The translations under genes and the position numbers were made by a program. 64,000 nucleotides of DNA from VRUE01 sp963701265 (lineage in GTDB: Bacteria > Actinomycetota > Thermoleophilia > Solirubrobacterales > 70-9): positions 806,001 to 870,000 of the forward strand of contig OY969581.1 of assembly GCA_963701265.1 (NCBI GenBank). Reading direction: 5' to 3'. How positions within the stretch are numbered: the stretch's first letter is position 1; each line of letters starts with the position of its first letter. Positions 23,580 through 33,927 of the stretch are shown here, piece by piece. The notes beneath the pieces were generated by a model. The model worked only from the letters and a program-made list of their open reading frames with translations. It made no database searches and was not told the origin of the DNA.

Positions 23580-24251
23580 ATGCTGATCCTGTTGCCGCCC
23601 TCGGAAGGCAAGGCCGAGCCCGAGGGCGGCGCGCCGGTCGACATCAGTGAGCTCGCGTTTGCGGGCGACCTGGGCGAGAAGCGCGAGGCGCTGATCGACG
23701 CTTTCGACCCGGGCTTGCGCAAGGCGCCCGCGGCACCCGCGGCCGAGGTCTACACCGGCGTCCTCTACCAGCGGCTGCAGCTCGCTGACCTGCCCGCGGC
23801 GGCGCGGCGGCGGGCTGCCAAACGGGTCCTGATCGCCAGCGCGCTCTGGGGCTTCGTCGGGCTCGAGGACCGGATCCCCCACTACAAGCTGCCGCCTTCG
23901 ACCAAGCTCGACGGGATCGGTCCGCTTGCCGCCTACTGGCGCCCGGGGCTCGCCGAGGCGATGCCCGATAGACCCGGGGAGGTCATCGTCGACATGCGCT
24001 CGGGTGCCTACACCGCGGCCTGGAAGCCGCAGCACGCAGACCTACTCTCGGTGCGTGCCTTCCGCGAGGAGAAGGGGGAGCGCAAGGCGGTCTCGCACAT
24101 GGCCAAGGCGGTGCGCGGCGATGTGGCCCGGGCGCTGCTGCTGGCTCGTCGCGAGCCCCGAGATGCTGAGGCAGTGGCCTCGGTGGCGGGTGATGCGGGC
24201 TTCACGGTGGAGCTGACGCCGACCAGCCTCGACGTGATCGTCGACGCCTAG
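23580..24251 (+). CDS. yaaA: YaaA family peroxide-stress protein
   Basis: A 223-aa protein. MLILLPPSEGK at the N-terminus, RVLIASALWGFVGLEDRIPHYKL in the middle and DMRSGAY and VSHMAKAVRG near the end are the conserved blocks of the YaaA/DUF328 family, which in E. coli limits free iron and DNA damage under peroxide stress and binds DNA. It lies 13 nt after the MFS gene and overlaps the convergent bioD by 4 nt. Confidence 0.9.
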   Translation: MLILLPPSEGKAEPEGGAPVDISELAFAGDLGEKREALIDAFDPGLRKAPAAPAAEVYTGVLYQRLQLADLPAAARRRAAKRVLIASALWGFVGLEDRIPHYKLPPSTKLDGIGPLAAYWRPGLAEAMPDRPGEVIVDMRSGAYTAAWKPQHADLLSVRAFREEKGERKAVSHMAKAVRGDVARALLLARREPRDAEAVASVAGDAGFTVELTPTSLDVIVDA

Positions 24252-24939
24252 AGGTCGAGGCTGGGCCAGCTCTCGGGAGCCGCAAGATCGAGTTGCGGCA
24301 GGGCCATTACCCGAACCCCGCCGAGGCCCTCGATCGTCTCGCGATTCGACTGCTCAATCGCGTTCGGCGCATTGGGCCAGGGCGTGAGCACCACGGCTGC
24401 GACGTCCAGCCCATGGTCCCGCGCCCCCTCGATCGTCAGCAGCGTGTGGTTGATCGTGCCGAGCCCGGGCACCGCGGCGATCACCAGGGGCAACTGCAGA
24501 TCGACCGCCAGGTCCCGGACCAGATAGGGCTTGGCGACTTTGTTTCGCATATCGAAACGAACTCGCCAGGCGAGCGGTACCAAGAGCCCCCCAACTCCCT
24601 CGCAGATGAGCTGTTCGGCACCCGCCGCGGCGGCGCGGGCGGCTTGGCGCAAGCGCTCCGGCTCGATCTCCTCGCTGGCTTGGGCCGCGGCCAGATGGGG
24701 CGAGGCCGGCGGCCCGTAGCGGTATGGGGCGATCTGCTCGTCGCTCTGCTCGGACCCGGCTGCCCGGCGCAGCAGGGAGTGGTCGGTCTCGCCGGGGTCA
24801 TCGAGGCCGGTGACCGCTGGCTTGAAGACCGCGACCGAAGTGCCCCGTCGGCGCAGGTCATTGGCCAGGACCGCCGCGACGACCGTCTTACCGACCTCGG
24901 TGCCGGTGCCGGTGACGAAGAAGCCCTGGGCTACGGCCA

Positions 24940-24940
<1 letters not shown>
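24248..24940 (-). CDS. bioD: Dethiobiotin synthetase
   Basis: A 230-aa ATP-dependent enzyme that forms the ureido ring of dethiobiotin from DAPA and CO2. FFVTGTGTEVGKTVVAA is the P-loop, VFKPAVTG the next conserved block, and ICEGVGGLLVPL carries the switch glutamate. The ATG at 24940 overlaps the bioF stop by one base. It is the last gene of the bioB-bioF-bioD operon. Confidence 0.95.
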
Positions 24941-26136
<1,196 letters not shown>

Positions 26137-27294
26137 CTAGTGCGTCTGCGCGGCGGCGGAAGAGGGGGCGGCGTCTGATCCCGGGTACGGCGGCGGCTTC
26201 TTCGTCTTCTTGATCACCCGCAGCTGGGTCGAGGGATCCCAGAAGTTGGCCTCGTCCTGGCGGTCGATCAGCTCGTCGATCGGCGTCGCCGGCGTCTCAC
26301 CGTCGAGCCAGCCGTCGCGGTTGTCCGGCCGCGGGTTGGCGCCGTTGTCGGGCTGGCGGGCGACGTTGAGGCCGAGCTCCTCGAACATCGCCCGGTCGTC
26401 CTCCGGTTCCGCCCCGAGCGTGGTCAGGAAGTTGCCCATCATCACGCCGTTGAGCCCGGCCTTGACCGCCAGCGGCTGCAGGTCGCCGAGGTTCTCGACC
26501 CGTCCGCCGCAGAGCCGGAAGAGGGCGCCGGGAATGATCAGGCGGAAGATCGCCACCCACTTGACCACGTCCCAGGCGTCCATCAGCGGCCGTTCGCCGA
26601 ACTTGGTGCCGGTGCGTGGGTTGAGCAGGTTGATCGGCACCGAGGTCGGGTTGATCTCGGTCAGCTCGAAGGCCATCTCGACCCGCTGCTGCGGCGACTC
26701 GCCGAGGTTGAGGATGCCGCCGACGCAGGTCTCCAGCCCCGCCTCCTTGACCGCCTGGATCGTGCGCAGGCGGCCCTCGTAGCGGACCGTGCTCGAGACC
26801 TCGGGGTAGTAGGAGCGGGCCGACTCGACGTTGTGGTGGACACGCTGGATGCCGGCCTCGCGCAGTTTCTTGGCCCGTTCGCCCGACATGTGGCCGATCG
26901 AGGCGCAGCGCTTGAGATTGGTCTGCTCGGCGACCAGCTTGGCGCCCTCGAGGATTTTCTCGAAGTCGCGCTTGGAGAGGCCCTGGCCCTGGGTGACCAT
27001 GCAGAAGCGGTGGGCGCCGGCTGCCTCGGCCGCTTTCGCGTGTTCGAGGATCTGCTCCGGCTCCATCATCGCGTGCATCGGCGTGTCCGCCTCGGCGTAG
27101 CGCGACTGGGCGCAGAAACCGCAGTCCTCGGCGCAGCCACCGGACTTGGCGTTGACCAGCGAGCACATGTCGGTCGAGTCGCCGAAGTTCTCGCGCCGCA
27201 CGGCCCAGGCGCGCTCGACGAGATCGCCGATCTCCTCGTGGGTGGTCAGCTCGCCGAGCGCCAGCGCTTCCTCGAAGGTGATCAGGGAGGCCAT
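26137..27294 (-). CDS. bioB: Biotin synthase (radical SAM)
   Basis: A 385-aa radical SAM enzyme that inserts sulphur into dethiobiotin. Cys54, Cys58 and Cys61 of GGCAEDCGFCAQS bind the 4Fe-4S cluster; YHHNVES-like (VHHNVESARSYYPEV), GGILNLGES and INLLNPRTGTKF follow. The last 50 or so residues are an extension rich in Lys, Pro and Ala beyond the usual barrel. TAGCCT lies 9 nt before the ATG at 27294, and a palindrome lies further upstream. Confidence 0.96.
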   Translation of the reverse strand: MASLITFEEALALGELTTHEEIGDLVERAWAVRRENFGDSTDMCSLVNAKSGGCAEDCGFCAQSRYAEADTPMHAMMEPEQILEHAKAAEAAGAHRFCMVTQGQGLSKRDFEKILEGAKLVAEQTNLKRCASIGHMSGERAKKLREAGIQRVHHNVESARSYYPEVSSTVRYEGRLRTIQAVKEAGLETCVGGILNLGESPQQRVEMAFELTEINPTSVPINLLNPRTGTKFGERPLMDAWDVVKWVAIFRLIIPGALFRLCGGRVENLGDLQPLAVKAGLNGVMMGNFLTTLGAEPEDDRAMFEELGLNVARQPDNGANPRPDNRDGWLDGETPATPIDELIDRQDEANFWDPSTQLRVIKKTKKPPPYPGSDAAPSSAAAQTH

Positions 27295-27303
27295 TCGAGC
27301 GCA

Positions 27304-27309
27304 AGGCTA
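27304..27309 (-). promoter_or_regulatory. -10-like element of bioB
   Basis: TAGCCT on the minus strand, 9 nt before the ATG at 27294. Confidence 0.4.
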
Positions 27310-27341
27310 GGCAGCGCCCCGGACGCCTGGGCGTGTCTGAA

Positions 27342-27367
27342 CTTATGCCTCCATATAGGGGCATAAG
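27342..27367. promoter_or_regulatory. Palindromic operator between bioB and the GH3 gene
   Basis: CTTATGCC (27342-27349) pairs with GGCATAAG (27360-27367), with 11 of 13 half-site positions symmetric around an ATAT-containing centre. It sits just upstream of the expected bioB -35 region and overlaps the -10 of the divergent gene. It does not match the TGAAC-type BioQ box or the BioR box as I recall them. Confidence 0.6.
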
Positions 27368-27369
27368 CT
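27364..27369 (+). promoter_or_regulatory. -10-like element of the GH3 gene
   Basis: TAAGCT, 7 nt before the GTG at 27377; it overlaps the right arm of the palindrome at 27342-27367. Confidence 0.4.
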
Positions 27370-27376
27370 CAGGCAT

Positions 27377-28513
27377 GTGGGCACGGCGACGGCGAGACGG
27401 CGGCGAATCGCCGTCGCGGCAGCAGGCGCTCTGGCGCTTGCTGCTTTTGCCTTCGGCGCCGTGCTCGGGGACCGCAGCGCGCCCCAAGGGCAGCCGAGCC
27501 CGGCCTCCCTGCTTTCGACGCGGCAGCTAGTTGGCGAGCGCCTCGTCGCCGGCTTCCCCGGGACCACCGTGCCGGCACCCTTGCGGCAGATGATCCACCG
27601 CGGCGAGCTGGCCGGGGTGATCCTCTTCGAAGCGAACCTGCCCAGCCGCGCCGCAGCGCGGCAACTGGTCGATGAACTCGAATCGATCCGGCGGCCGGCG
27701 AGGCTGCGCGACCCGCTGCTGGTGATGACCGACCAGGAGGGCGGGCTGGTGAAGCGGCTGGGCGGGCCGCCGAGCGCGTCCGCCCGGCAGATGGGCGCGG
27801 CAGGGGCGGTGGTCAGTCGCGCCCAGGGAGAAGCCGCTGCGGCCAGCTTGCGTGGGGTCGGGATCAACGTCGACCTGGCCCCGGTGCTGGACGTCGCCCG
27901 GCCAGGGGGGACGATTGACGCCACTGATCGCGGTTTCGGCTCCACCGCGGCCGCGGTGGAAGCAACGGCCGTACCTTTTGCCGAGGGCCTGCAGGCCGGT
28001 GGTGTTGCCGCTACCGCCAAGCACTTTCCCGGCATCGGTGCGGCCGCCGAAAACACCGATTTCGCCGTGCAGCGCGTTGTCCTGTCAAAGCGGACCCTGC
28101 GAGCTGTCGACGAGCGGCCCTACCGGCGCTTTGTCGCAGTTGGCGGCAAGCTGGTGATGCTGAGCACGGCGATCTACCCGGCCTTCTCGCCGCAGCCGGC
28201 GGCCTTCGCCCGCTCGATCGCGAGTGGCGAGCTGCGTGACCGCATCGGCTTCGGCGGCGTCTCGATCACCGACGCGCTCGAGTCGGTTGCGGTTCACGAC
28301 TTCGGCGGACCCGCCAGCGCTGGCCTGGCGGCAGCGGCGGCCGGCACAGACCTTCTTCTCTTCACCGACTACCGGGCCGCTGCGATTGCCGGACGCGCCC
28401 TGCGACGCCGGCTGCTCGGCACTCCCGCAGTGCGGTCTGAGTTCGTTGCCTCGGCCGGCAGGGTCCTGCGCCTCCGGCAGAGCCTGCCGGCTAGCGCGGT
28501 TCGGCGACGGTGA
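27377..28513 (+). CDS. GH3-family hydrolase (NagZ-like) with altered catalytic loop
   Basis: A 378-aa protein with an N-terminal hydrophobic segment (about residues 10-28) that should export or anchor it. MTDQEGGLVKRL and TAKHFPG place it in glycoside hydrolase family 3, beta-N-acetylhexosaminidase type. SITDALES carries the nucleophile Asp. In NagZ the next segment is KHFPGHG...DSH with the His general acid; here it reads KHFPGIGAAAENTD, so that His is absent and activity may differ. Expected role is in peptidoglycan turnover. It starts with GTG at 27377. Confidence 0.82.
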   Translation: MGTATARRRRIAVAAAGALALAAFAFGAVLGDRSAPQGQPSPASLLSTRQLVGERLVAGFPGTTVPAPLRQMIHRGELAGVILFEANLPSRAAARQLVDELESIRRPARLRDPLLVMTDQEGGLVKRLGGPPSASARQMGAAGAVVSRAQGEAAAASLRGVGINVDLAPVLDVARPGGTIDATDRGFGSTAAAVEATAVPFAEGLQAGGVAATAKHFPGIGAAAENTDFAVQRVVLSKRTLRAVDERPYRRFVAVGGKLVMLSTAIYPAFSPQPAAFARSIASGELRDRIGFGGVSITDALESVAVHDFGGPASAGLAAAAAGTDLLLFTDYRAAAIAGRALRRRLLGTPAVRSEFVASAGRVLRLRQSLPASAVRRR

Positions 28514-30011
28514 TCTTCACTTCGCCGGGTTGCGGTTCCGGCGTGGTGGCGTCGAACACCTGCACGCGGTCGCGGCCCGACCCCTTGGCCGCGTAGAGCG
28601 CGGCATCAGCCCGACTGAACACCGATTCGTAGCTGAGTCGCTCGCCGCGGCCGAAGGCCGCAATACCGACGCTCGCCGTGATCGGTGGCACGTCTTTCTC
28701 GGCGCTCATACGCTCGCGGATTGCCGTGGTGATCGCGTCGCCGACCTCTTCGGCCTCGTCGAGCTCGCAGCGCGGCAGCACGATCGCGAACTCGTCGCCG
28801 CCGATTCGGGCCAGCACGTCGGTCTCGCGGGCGCGGCCCTGCAGCACGGCAGCGATCTCGCCGAGCACCCGGTCGCCGGCCGGGTGGCCGAGCGTGTCGT
28901 TGACCTGCTTGAAGTGGTCGAGGTCGAGCATCAACAGAGCGCCGGCGACCCCGTAGCGGTGGCTGCGAGCCAGCTCGGCCCGCAGGTCCTCCTCGAAGCG
29001 CCGCCGGTTCTTCAGCCCGGTGAGCGGATCCTGGCTGGCCTGCAGGGTCAGTTCCTGCATTCGTTCATGGCGGCTCCAGACCAGCACCAGCGCCGCCAGC
29101 AGTGCCGCCAGGGAGAGGCCGACGAGGGCGATCATCACGGCCAGGCCGACGCCGGGGCGGTCGGGATCGTGCACGACCAGCAACCAGGTCCGGTCAGCGA
29201 TCCGGATCGGCGCGGCAGCGGACTCGTCGCGTGGCAGATCGGGGCCGGTGATCGACCTGCCGCGCTCAACCAGGGCGGCATCGACCTCATCCGGCAATGC
29301 GGTCGTCGCGGCGGCGGCCAGGTCGGGAACGTGGAAGGCGCCACCGGCGAAGCCGATCAGGGCGGCGCGCCGCTCGGCGACGGTGTGGACCGGGGCGCCG
29401 TCGCGGTAGACCGGGCGGAAGACGTTGATCCCGGTGCCGCCGACCGGCAGCCGCATCGCCGTCGTTGCGGCGGGGCGGCCTCGATCGCGGGCTTTCAGCA
29501 GGTAGGAGCCGCGCCTGCTGTCGGAGCCGACGTCGTAGCCGATCGGAGCCTGCACGCTGAGCCCGCTCGCGGATACGTAGATCACCGGGAAGTAGTGGCG
29601 GTGCGGGCGCGCCTTGCGGAAGTTGCCGAGGGGCCCGCGTTCGAGGATCGGGTAGCCGTGCGTGCGTTCGAACTGCGCCCGACGGGCGCCCGGCACCGAG
29701 CCGATGAAGGCGGTTGCGGTCAGTGCTCCGGGTCGCAGCAGCGAGTCGGCGATGACCTCGAACTCGTGGCGGCTGAACTGTCCCTCGGCTTGGTAGAAGG
29801 CCGAGGCGCTGGAGAGCTGCCCGACCGAGAGCCCGGCCAGTGCTTCGGCCTGATGCGCCGCGCGGATCGCCTCGTTGTGCTGCTGAGTCGCGAAGCTGTC
29901 GCGATCGCGCTCGTGGACGACCAGCGCGATCGCGATCGAGCCGATCGCAATCGCGGCAACCACGGCGAAGCCAAGCCAGAAACGCAGGCGCATGCTCTTC
30001 TTGTCGGCCAT
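28491..30011 (-). CDS. Diguanylate cyclase with periplasmic CHASE-like sensor
   Basis: A 506-aa protein: membrane helix at about residues 10-32, extracellular CHASE-like region about 35-270, second helix about 280-308, then a GGDEF domain. LTGLKNRRRFEEDL, LDLDHFKQVNDTLGHPAGD and ARIGGDEFAIVLP show an intact active site; an RxxD inhibitory site upstream is not obvious. It makes c-di-GMP in response to an external signal, and the window contains a c-di-GMP riboswitch at 14915. The ATG at 30011 is preferred over a TTG at 30047. It overlaps the GH3 gene tail to tail by 23 nt. Confidence 0.92.
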   Translation of the reverse strand: MADKKSMRLRFWLGFAVVAAIAIGSIAIALVVHERDRDSFATQQHNEAIRAAHQAEALAGLSVGQLSSASAFYQAEGQFSRHEFEVIADSLLRPGALTATAFIGSVPGARRAQFERTHGYPILERGPLGNFRKARPHRHYFPVIYVSASGLSVQAPIGYDVGSDSRRGSYLLKARDRGRPAATTAMRLPVGGTGINVFRPVYRDGAPVHTVAERRAALIGFAGGAFHVPDLAAAATTALPDEVDAALVERGRSITGPDLPRDESAAAPIRIADRTWLLVVHDPDRPGVGLAVMIALVGLSLAALLAALVLVWSRHERMQELTLQASQDPLTGLKNRRRFEEDLRAELARSHRYGVAGALLMLDLDHFKQVNDTLGHPAGDRVLGEIAAVLQGRARETDVLARIGGDEFAIVLPRCELDEAEEVGDAITTAIRERMSAEKDVPPITASVGIAAFGRGERLSYESVFSRADAALYAAKGSGRDRVQVFDATTPEPQPGEVKITVAEPR

Positions 30012-30024
30012 CTGCCGCCCGTCC

Positions 30025-30657
30025 TCAATCCACGGGTGCGTTTGCAAGGGACTCCCATAGGTAGAGGGAGGCGAGGCTGCGGTGCGGGCTCCAGGGCTCG
30101 CCGATCTCCACGACCCGCGTCGGCGTCGGCATCTCCTCCAGGCTGTACTCGATCTGGATCGCCTTGCGGATGCCGAGGTCGCCGCCGGAGAGAACGTCCG
30201 GCCGTTCGAGGTGGAAGATCAGGAACATCTCCGCCGTCCAGACGCCGAGCCCGCGCACGGCGACGATCTCCTCGATCACCTCCGCGTCGGGGAGCTGATC
30301 GAGCCGCTCGAGCTCGAGCTCGCCCTCGATCACGTGCGAGGCGAGGTCGCGGACGTACTCGACCTTGCGGCCGGAGAGCCCGGCGCCGCGCAGGTCGGTC
30401 TCATCGGCTTCGAGCAGCTGCTCGGGCGAGGGCGTGGTGCCGTCGAAGAGGTCGAGGATGCGACCGTAGATCGTGCGCGCCGCCTTGGTCGAGAGCTGCT
30501 GGCCGACGATCGCCCGCAGCAGCGCCCCGTAGGCATCGGCTGGCCGCTCCTCGCTGCGCCGTTTGAGGCGGGTGGCGATGTCGATCTTGCCGAGGCGATC
30601 GATCAGGGCCGCCATCGTCGGATCGCTGGCGGCGAGCTGCTTGCTCGCCGCGCTCAT
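30025..30657 (-). CDS. DNA-3-methyladenine glycosylase II (AlkA-like, HhH-GPD)
   Basis: A 210-aa base-excision enzyme. LLRAIVGQQLSTKAARTIYGR opens the HhH-GPD fold, and VRGLGVWTAEMFLIFHLERPD followed by GGDLGIRKA gives the helix-hairpin-helix and the catalytic Asp. It removes alkylated purines. The ATG at 30657 overlaps the end of the crotonase gene (ATGA), so it is the third gene of a BCCP-crotonase-glycosylase operon that runs into the diguanylate cyclase gene. Confidence 0.9.
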   Translation of the reverse strand: MSAASKQLAASDPTMAALIDRLGKIDIATRLKRRSEERPADAYGALLRAIVGQQLSTKAARTIYGRILDLFDGTTPSPEQLLEADETDLRGAGLSGRKVEYVRDLASHVIEGELELERLDQLPDAEVIEEIVAVRGLGVWTAEMFLIFHLERPDVLSGGDLGIRKAIQIEYSLEEMPTPTRVVEIGEPWSPHRSLASLYLWESLANAPVD

Positions 30658-31460
30658 CTGCCCCGCCACTCGGGCTTGCGCTTCTCGGCGAATGCCTCGA
30701 TGCCCTCGCGGAGGTCCTCGGAGGCGAAGCACGACTCACGCAGCGCGATCAGGCCGGCCTCCTGCTGGTCGCTGAGAATCGGCGAAGCGGTGAGCAGGTC
30801 GATCGCGCTCTTGTTGCCGCGCATCGAGAGCGGCGCGTTGGCGGCGATCTCGGCGGCAAGCTCGACCGCCGCGGCCTCCAGCTGATCGTCGGCGACAACC
30901 TCGTTGACGAGCCCGATCTCGGCGGCGCGCGCCGCCGGGTAGTTGCGCCCGGTGAGGAAGAGCTCTTTGGTGCGGGCGAGCCCGATCGTGTTGAGGAACT
31001 TGCGCAGGCCGGTGTGCCCGTAGACCAGCCCCAGCTTCACCGGCGGCATGCCGAGCTTTGCCGCCGAGGAGCAGATCCGCAGGTCGCAGGTGATCGCCAG
31101 CTCGAGGCCGCCGCCGATGCAGTGGCCGTTGATCGCGGCCACCGTCGGCCAGGGATGCCCGGCCAGTGCCTCCATCGCAGCGTGGAAGGGGTGGGCGACC
31201 AGGGCCTCGGCGTCGCGCTCGAAGGTCTCGCTGGGGATCGAGGCGATGTCGTAGCCGGCCGAGAAGACCGGGGGGGCGCCGGTGATCAGCAGGCAGCGGG
31301 TCTCGATCCCCTGGTCGAGCCGCGGCACGGTCTCGGCGATCGCGTCGAGGATCTCGTGGTCGAGTGCGTTGCGGCGCTCGGGGTTGGAAATGCGGAGGCG
31401 GACGACCGCCTCGGCCGGCGAGTCGAGGATCAGCTTGCCGCCGGCGAGCCGCTCGTTCAC
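30654..31460 (-). CDS. Enoyl-CoA hydratase/isomerase family protein
   Basis: A 268-aa crotonase-fold protein. The oxyanion-hole segments are FSAGYDIASIP and HCIGGGLELAITCDLRIC. Of the two glutamates used by classic hydratases, the first (GGLELA) is present while the second position reads PPVKLG with Pro, so hydratase activity is doubtful and another crotonase reaction (isomerase, thioesterase or decarboxylase type) is possible. The GTG at 31460 overlaps the stop of the biotin-carrier gene. A carboxylase-related job is suggested by that neighbour. Confidence 0.85.
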   Translation of the reverse strand: MNERLAGGKLILDSPAEAVVRLRISNPERRNALDHEILDAIAETVPRLDQGIETRCLLITGAPPVFSAGYDIASIPSETFERDAEALVAHPFHAAMEALAGHPWPTVAAINGHCIGGGLELAITCDLRICSSAAKLGMPPVKLGLVYGHTGLRKFLNTIGLARTKELFLTGRNYPAARAAEIGLVNEVVADDQLEAAAVELAAEIAANAPLSMRGNKSAIDLLTASPILSDQQEAGLIALRESCFASEDLREGIEAFAEKRKPEWRGR

Positions 31461-31666
31461 TCGAGCACTACGAGGACGTCGCCTTCGCTGACCGACTGGC
31501 CCTCCTCGCAGCGAATCTCCTTGACGGTGCCGTCGTCTTCGGCCTCGACCGGGATCTCCATCTTCATCGACTCGAGGATCACGACCGTGTCCCCGTCCTC
31601 GACAGTGTCCCCGACGGCGACCTCGATTTTCCACACGTTGCCGGTGATGTGAGCCTCAATGTCCAT
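31457..31666 (-). CDS. Free-standing biotin carboxyl carrier protein
   Basis: A 69-aa single biotinyl domain: MDIEAHITGNVWKIEVAVGD, then ESMKMEIPV with the biotin-accepting Lys35, and a closing GQSVSEGDVLVVLE. It carries CO2 between a biotin carboxylase and a carboxyltransferase. Neither partner is adjacent; a carboxyltransferase lies at 51540-53132 and no biotin carboxylase is in the window. TATTCT lies 8 nt before the ATG, overlapping the divergent promoter of the glycosyltransferase gene. Confidence 0.93.
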   Translation of the reverse strand: MDIEAHITGNVWKIEVAVGDTVEDGDTVVILESMKMEIPVEAEDDGTVKEIRCEEGQSVSEGDVLVVLE

Positions 31667-31674
31667 GGCGGGGG

Positions 31675-31681
31675 AGAATAT
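31675..31681. promoter_or_regulatory. Overlapping divergent -10-like elements (BCCP and glycosyltransferase)
   Basis: TATTCT on the minus strand (31675-31680) is 8 nt before the BCCP ATG, and GAATAT on the plus strand (31676-31681) is 6 nt before the glycosyltransferase GTG at 31688. Both genes would be leaderless and the promoters mutually exclusive. Confidence 0.45.
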
Positions 31682-31687
31682 CCGCGC

Positions 31688-32448
31688 GTGACGGCGGAGC
31701 GGACAAGGTCGGAGTCAGATCCCAGCACGGCCGCCTCGCTGGCCGTAATCGTTGCTGCCCGCAACGAGGCGGATCGGATCGCCGACTCGGTCGCCGCTTT
31801 GCGCGGCACCTTTCCGGGTGCGGCGATCTGGGTTGCCGACGATGCGTCCGAGGACGGCACGGCAGAGGTGGCGATGAGCGCCGGTGCCAGTGTGGTCAGC
31901 CGCGGCAAACCCCATGGCAAGGGCGCCAACGTCAGCGCTGCGGCCGAGGCGGCCTTGAGCGACGGCGAGCCACCGGCGATCGTCCTGCTCTGCGACGGTG
32001 ACCTCGGCGATTCGGCGGGCCGGCTCGGGCCGCTCGTGGAGGCTGTCGGCGACGGCGACTGCGACCTTGCCGTGGCCGCCTTTGCCAATCGGGTTGGCGG
32101 TGGCTTCGGCCTCGCACTCGGCTTCGCCCGCTGGGCGATCCGGCGCCTCAGCGGCTTCGAGGCGGAGGCGCCGATCTCGGGCCAGCGAGCAATGCGCAGT
32201 GACGTACTGCGCGCGACGCTCCCTTTTGCTCGCGGCTACGGCATGGAGATCGGGATGACGGTCGACGCGGTGCGGGCCGGCTACCGGGTGGGTGAGATCG
32301 AGCTCGCGCTCGAGCATCGCGCCACCGGCCGCAGCCTCACCGGCTTCATCCACCGCGGCCACCAGCTACTCGACTTCATCCGCGCCTACCGCGTCCGCGC
32401 TTCTGGTGCGCCTTATGCACCCACGGGGAGCAAAAGGCGCACCGGAAC

Positions 32449-32452
<4 letters not shown>
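31688..32452 (+). CDS. Family 2 glycosyltransferase
   Basis: A 254-aa GT-A fold enzyme. AVIVAARNEADRI starts the nucleotide-binding region, WVADDASEDGTAE holds the first Asp pair and VLLCDGDLGDSAG the metal-binding DxD-like motif; PISGQRAMR and YGMEIGMTVDA follow. It resembles dolichyl-phosphate mannosyltransferase-like enzymes that act on polyprenyl phosphates, but has no membrane segment. The GTG at 31688 is the only start that fits the promoter. Its end overlaps the convergent amidase by 4 nt. Confidence 0.83.
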
Positions 32453-33852
<1,400 letters not shown>

Positions 33853-33882
33853 GTCGCCTCTCCTTGTGCCTCGCCGCAGTTT

Positions 33883-33898
33883 GTTCGTTCGAACGAAC
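33883..33898. promoter_or_regulatory. Probable TetR operator
   Basis: GTTCGTTCGAACGAAC is a perfect 16-bp palindrome between the divergent amidase and TetR genes. It lies upstream of the TAGGCT box at 33914-33919. Confidence 0.7.
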
Positions 33899-33913
33899 GA
33901 TAGGCCAAAGGGA

Positions 33914-33919
33914 TAGGCT
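33914..33919 (+). promoter_or_regulatory. -10-like element of the TetR gene
   Basis: TAGGCT, 8 nt before the TTG at 33928. Confidence 0.4.
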
Positions 33920-33927
33920 GGTGCTTC

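Noticed and set aside
28224..30566. 780-codon open frame on the + strand across the diguanylate cyclase and glycosylase genes
   Set aside because: The opposite strand has intact GGDEF and HhH-GPD enzymes. The + frame has no recognisable domain and low-complexity composition.
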